43,902 nucleotides of DNA, taken from positions 82,105-126,006 of the forward strand of contig JAGGAC010000010.1 in the NCBI GenBank assembly GCA_017889635.1, given 5' to 3'. The DNA comes from Bacillota bacterium (GTDB lineage Bacteria; Bacillota; Negativicutes; Sporomusales; CTSoil-080). The notes under the pieces are model-generated. The model did no database searches and was not told where the DNA came from. It worked only from the letters and a program-made list of their open reading frames with translations. Of this stretch, positions 41,455 through 43,902 are shown piece by piece; position 1 is the first letter of the stretch, and every line of letters begins with the position of its first letter. A program made the translations under genes and the position numbers.

Positions 41455-42387
41455 TTAATGGAGCTTAGCTAAAACCGTCGGAATGCCATCAACTAATTCT
41501 GCCATAATTGCGGCAACAGTTTTAGTCTCGTTGACCATCCCAGCTACTTGGCCCAGCATAACTGATCCATGATTTATATCACCGTCCCGGACGGCTGCTT
41601 TAAGTTTGCCAGCCCCTAACCGTTCCAACTCTTCAATAGAAGCGCCTTGTTTTTCCAGTTCGGCATATTTTCGCGCTAATTTATTTTCAAGTATCCGCAC
41701 AGGATGTCCGGTAGATGCACCTGTAACCACCGTCGAGCGGTCTCTTGCTTTAAGAATAACCTCTTTATATTTTGGATGAGCAATACACTCCTGGGCAACA
41801 ACAAAACGGGTACCTATCTGCACCCCACGCGCCCCCAAGGCAAAAGCAGCAATAATGCCGCGTGCATCACCTATGCCACCAGCGGCTATAACCGGAATCT
41901 TTACTGCATCAACAACTTGCGGCACCAGTGCCATAGTTGTAATCTCCCCTACATGCCCCCCGCTTTCCATGCCCTCAGCAATAATAGCATCAACCCCTAC
42001 GCGTTCTAACCGTCTTGCAAGAGCCACCGAGGCTACCACGGGTATTACCTTGCTGCCGATTTCTTTTAGTGCCCCGATATATTCGGCCGGATTGCCAGCT
42101 CCTGTGGTAATAACAGAAACCCGTTCCTCAATAACCACGCCCATGACATCTCTAACAAACGGCGACATAAGCATAATATTGACACCAAAAGGACGAGAAG
42201 TCAATGTTTTTGCCTTTTGAATTTCAGCTCTGAGTGCATCTGGGGGCATATGACCAGCTCCGATGAGCCCTAAACCTCCGGCGTTTGACACAGCTGCAGC
42301 CAGTTCCGCCGTAGCCACCCACGCCATTCCCCCCTGTAATATCGGATACTTTATATTTAAGAGTTCGCAAAGCGGACTATTTAGCAA
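41455..42387 (-). CDS. fabK: Enoyl-ACP reductase II (FMN-dependent)
   Basis: TTG 42387 follows AAGGAGG and gives 310 residues. The protein has the FabK signature set: YPILQGGMAWVATAELAAAV, GVNIMLMSPFVRDV, ITTGAGNPAEYIG, IAEGMESGGHVGE, VIAAGGIGDARGIIAAFALG and VQIGTRFVVAQE. It reduces the trans-2 double bond of acyl-ACP using NADH and FMN and takes the place of FabI, which is absent here. It overlaps the fabH end by 11 bases, so the two are coupled. It lacks the Cys cluster of the other FabK-like protein. Confidence 0.94.
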   Translation of the reverse strand: MLNSPLCELLNIKYPILQGGMAWVATAELAAAVSNAGGLGLIGAGHMPPDALRAEIQKAKTLTSRPFGVNIMLMSPFVRDVMGVVIEERVSVITTGAGNPAEYIGALKEIGSKVIPVVASVALARRLERVGVDAIIAEGMESGGHVGEITTMALVPQVVDAVKIPVIAAGGIGDARGIIAAFALGARGVQIGTRFVVAQECIAHPKYKEVILKARDRSTVVTGASTGHPVRILENKLARKYAELEKQGASIEELERLGAGKLKAAVRDGDINHGSVMLGQVAGMVNETKTVAAIMAELVDGIPTVLAKLH

Positions 42388-43393
42388 TATATTGAGCCTC
42401 CTTGCCCCACTTCAGCACACACGATGCCCACGTTAGACCAGCACCGAAGCCAACCAAAACTATAGTATCGCCATCTTTTATTCTGCCAGAATCAACAGAT
42501 TCCTTCAAGGCAAGCGGAATAGATGCTGCTGATGTGTTACCATATTTGTCTACATTAACTGCAACTTTATTCATTGATAGCTTTAAACGTTTAGCCGCCG
42601 ACTGAATAATTCTGATATTAGCCTGATGCGGTATCAATAAATCTACTTGATCAGAATCAAGACCAGCCAACTGCAGTGATTTAACAGCCGATTCTCCCAT
42701 CACCCTGACCGCAAACTTGAACACTTCATTGCCAGTCATGTGTATATAGTGCATTCTGCCTTCGATTGACTCTTTCGATGCCGGATTTTTAGAACCGCCA
42801 CCCGGCATTTTCAGAAAATCACCGCCAGTTCCATCCGCACCAAGATCGGCGCCTAAAATACCAAATCCATTCGTAGTTTCACCTAAAACAGCAGCGCCGG
42901 CGCCATCACCAAAAAGCACACATGTTCCGCGATCAGTCCAATCTAGTATACGGCTCAAGGTTTCCGCTCCGATTACAAGAACCTTTTTATATAATCCCGC
43001 CTGAATAAACTGAGCGCCAGTTATTAAGCCATAGACAAAACCAGAGCAACCGGCTGCCAAATCAAATGCCGCTGCATTGACGGCTTTCAGATTCGCCTGC
43101 ACCAAGCAGGCTGTAGCTGGAAATAGCATATCAGGTGTAGCAGTCCCAACAATTATTAAATCAATTTCATCGGCAGAAACTCCAGCATCAGCCAGTGCCC
43201 TTTCGGCAGCAAAAGTAGCCAAATCGGAAGTGGCCATCGAAGGATCTGCTATCCGTCGTTCGCGAATACCGGTTCGTTCAACAATCCATTCGTCACTTGT
43301 TTCAACAATTTTTTCCATATCTTTATTGGTGAGGATCTTATCCGGGACATAGGTGCCCAGACCGATGATGCCTACCGATTTTGTGTTATTCAT
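42377..43393 (-). CDS. fabH: 3-oxoacyl-ACP synthase III
   Basis: The 338-residue enzyme starts fatty acid synthesis by condensing an acyl-CoA primer with malonyl-ACP. The catalytic triad is visible: Cys116 in DLAAGCSGFVYG, His in LIPHQANIRI and Asn in YGNTSAASIP. It begins with VGIIGLGTYVPDKILTNKD. AAGGAGG precedes the ATG, which overlaps the plsX end by 8 bases. Confidence 0.96.
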   Translation of the reverse strand: MNNTKSVGIIGLGTYVPDKILTNKDMEKIVETSDEWIVERTGIRERRIADPSMATSDLATFAAERALADAGVSADEIDLIIVGTATPDMLFPATACLVQANLKAVNAAAFDLAAGCSGFVYGLITGAQFIQAGLYKKVLVIGAETLSRILDWTDRGTCVLFGDGAGAAVLGETTNGFGILGADLGADGTGGDFLKMPGGGSKNPASKESIEGRMHYIHMTGNEVFKFAVRVMGESAVKSLQLAGLDSDQVDLLIPHQANIRIIQSAAKRLKLSMNKVAVNVDKYGNTSAASIPLALKESVDSGRIKDGDTIVLVGFGAGLTWASCVLKWGKEAQYIAK

Positions 43394-43902
43394 TTACAAA
43401 GTATCCCTCCTTGGCGATATTTTCATGAATATGCTCGACAACTTTCTTCTCACAAAATTCCTTGGCAACCCGAATGGAGTTTTTTATCGCCGTATCTTTT
43501 GAACTTCCATGACAAATTATAAAGACGCCATTAATTCCCAGCAGCGGTGCACCACCATATTCATGGGGGTCAAACTTTTCCTTCATTCTCTTCAGCGCCG
43601 GCAAAATAAGCCATGCGCCTATTTTTACCAATAAACCGGCTCCACGCAAAGCATCGCTTAAAAGATGTAATATTGCGCTAGCAAAGCCCTCACCAGCCTT
43701 AAGTACAATATTACCGATAAACCCGTCGCAAACAACTACATCAACTGATCCCTTGGGAACATCGCGTCCTTCGGCGTTGCCAATAAAATTAATAGTCTTA
43801 AGTTGCTTAAGTAGCGGATAGGTAGCTAATACCTGCTCATTGCCTTTAGTCTCTTCTTCCCCGATATTTAAAAGTCCAACCCGTGGAGACTTAATATTAA
43901 GT
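43386..43902 (-). CDS. plsX: Phosphate acyltransferase PlsX, 5' end outside the window
   Basis: The open frame continues to the window edge and reads SPRVGLLNIGEEETKGNEQV, INFIGNAEGRDVPKG, VVVCDGFIGNIVLK and KEKFDPHEYGGAPLLGINGVF, all conserved in PlsX, which makes acyl-phosphate for phospholipid synthesis. The ATG near 43649 is internal. It overlaps fabH and heads (as far as seen) the fab operon. The fapR repressor that often precedes it would be outside the window. Confidence 0.93.
   Translation of the reverse strand, partial: LNIKSPRVGLLNIGEEETKGNEQVLATYPLLKQLKTINFIGNAEGRDVPKGSVDVVVCDGFIGNIVLKAGEGFASAILHLLSDALRGAGLLVKIGAWLILPALKRMKEKFDPHEYGGAPLLGINGVFIICHGSSKDTAIKNSIRVAKEFCEKKVVEHIHENIAKEGYFVNE

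Noticed and set aside
43386-43649. Separate 87-codon gene at the right edge
   Set aside because: The same frame continues to the window edge with clear PlsX sequence, so the ATG is internal.

Overview
The window looks like chromosome from an endospore-forming, double-membraned Firmicute of the class Negativicutes, most likely Sporomusaceae (inference). Sporulation genes (spoIIM, spoVS, a CotF-type spore coat pair) sit beside an RND efflux pump and a FabK-based fatty acid operon. Base composition is AT-rich, most genes have strong Shine-Dalgarno sites, and TTG/GTG starts are common. No rRNA, tRNA or CRISPR array was seen.

Left part (1-12.2 kb): the end of a site-2 metalloprotease gene, a deleted EamA transporter remnant, bioY with a BirA-type operator, an EamA transporter, a hemolysin III-like protein, two convergent aminotransferase genes (class I type, then hisC), a half-size TSUP transporter, and a minus-strand run of membrane genes (pentapeptide repeat, CPBP protease, PAP2-like). 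A possible structured RNA lies upstream of hisC. Between 10.9 and 16.2 kb the minus strand carries nudF - endonuclease Q - spoIIM - yqkK-like - xerD - deoB. This is the Bacillus order without fur. A small ORF and two spore coat genes follow on the plus strand.

Middle part (18.0-32.6 kb): this is the main discovery. A trypsin-like serine peptidase gene is split. Its 3' part ends at 18015 and its 5' part begins again at 32542 on the same strand. The 14-bp sequence ATGATTATTGGATA occurs at both break points and once more between them (22332). Joining the two flanks over one copy restores the reading frame through the active-site motif LSNNHVLAN. About 14.5 kb is therefore inserted as two tandem elements. 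Each ends with a 379-codon tyrosine integrase whose stop lies about 50-60 bp before a core copy. Element A (4.3 kb) carries a secreted PLD-type nuclease, a DUF4127 protein and a tiny His/Pro-rich exported protein. Element B (10.2 kb) carries an RND pump with its adaptor, three TadE/TadG-type pseudopilin genes (one with a Ser/Thr-only tail) and an isoprenylcysteine-methyltransferase-like membrane enzyme. I saw no transfer, replication or excisionase gene. The element B integrase appears to start at ATT.

Right part (32.6-43.9 kb): a patatin-like lipase, a SAM methyltransferase and spoVS, then a compact minus-strand operon plsX-fabH-fabK-fabD-fabG-acpP-(second FabK-like)-fabF-rnc-radical SAM. 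This operon holds the initiation, elongation and reduction steps of type II fatty acid synthesis. The second FabK-like flavoprotein carries a four-cysteine cluster and sits between acpP and fabF.
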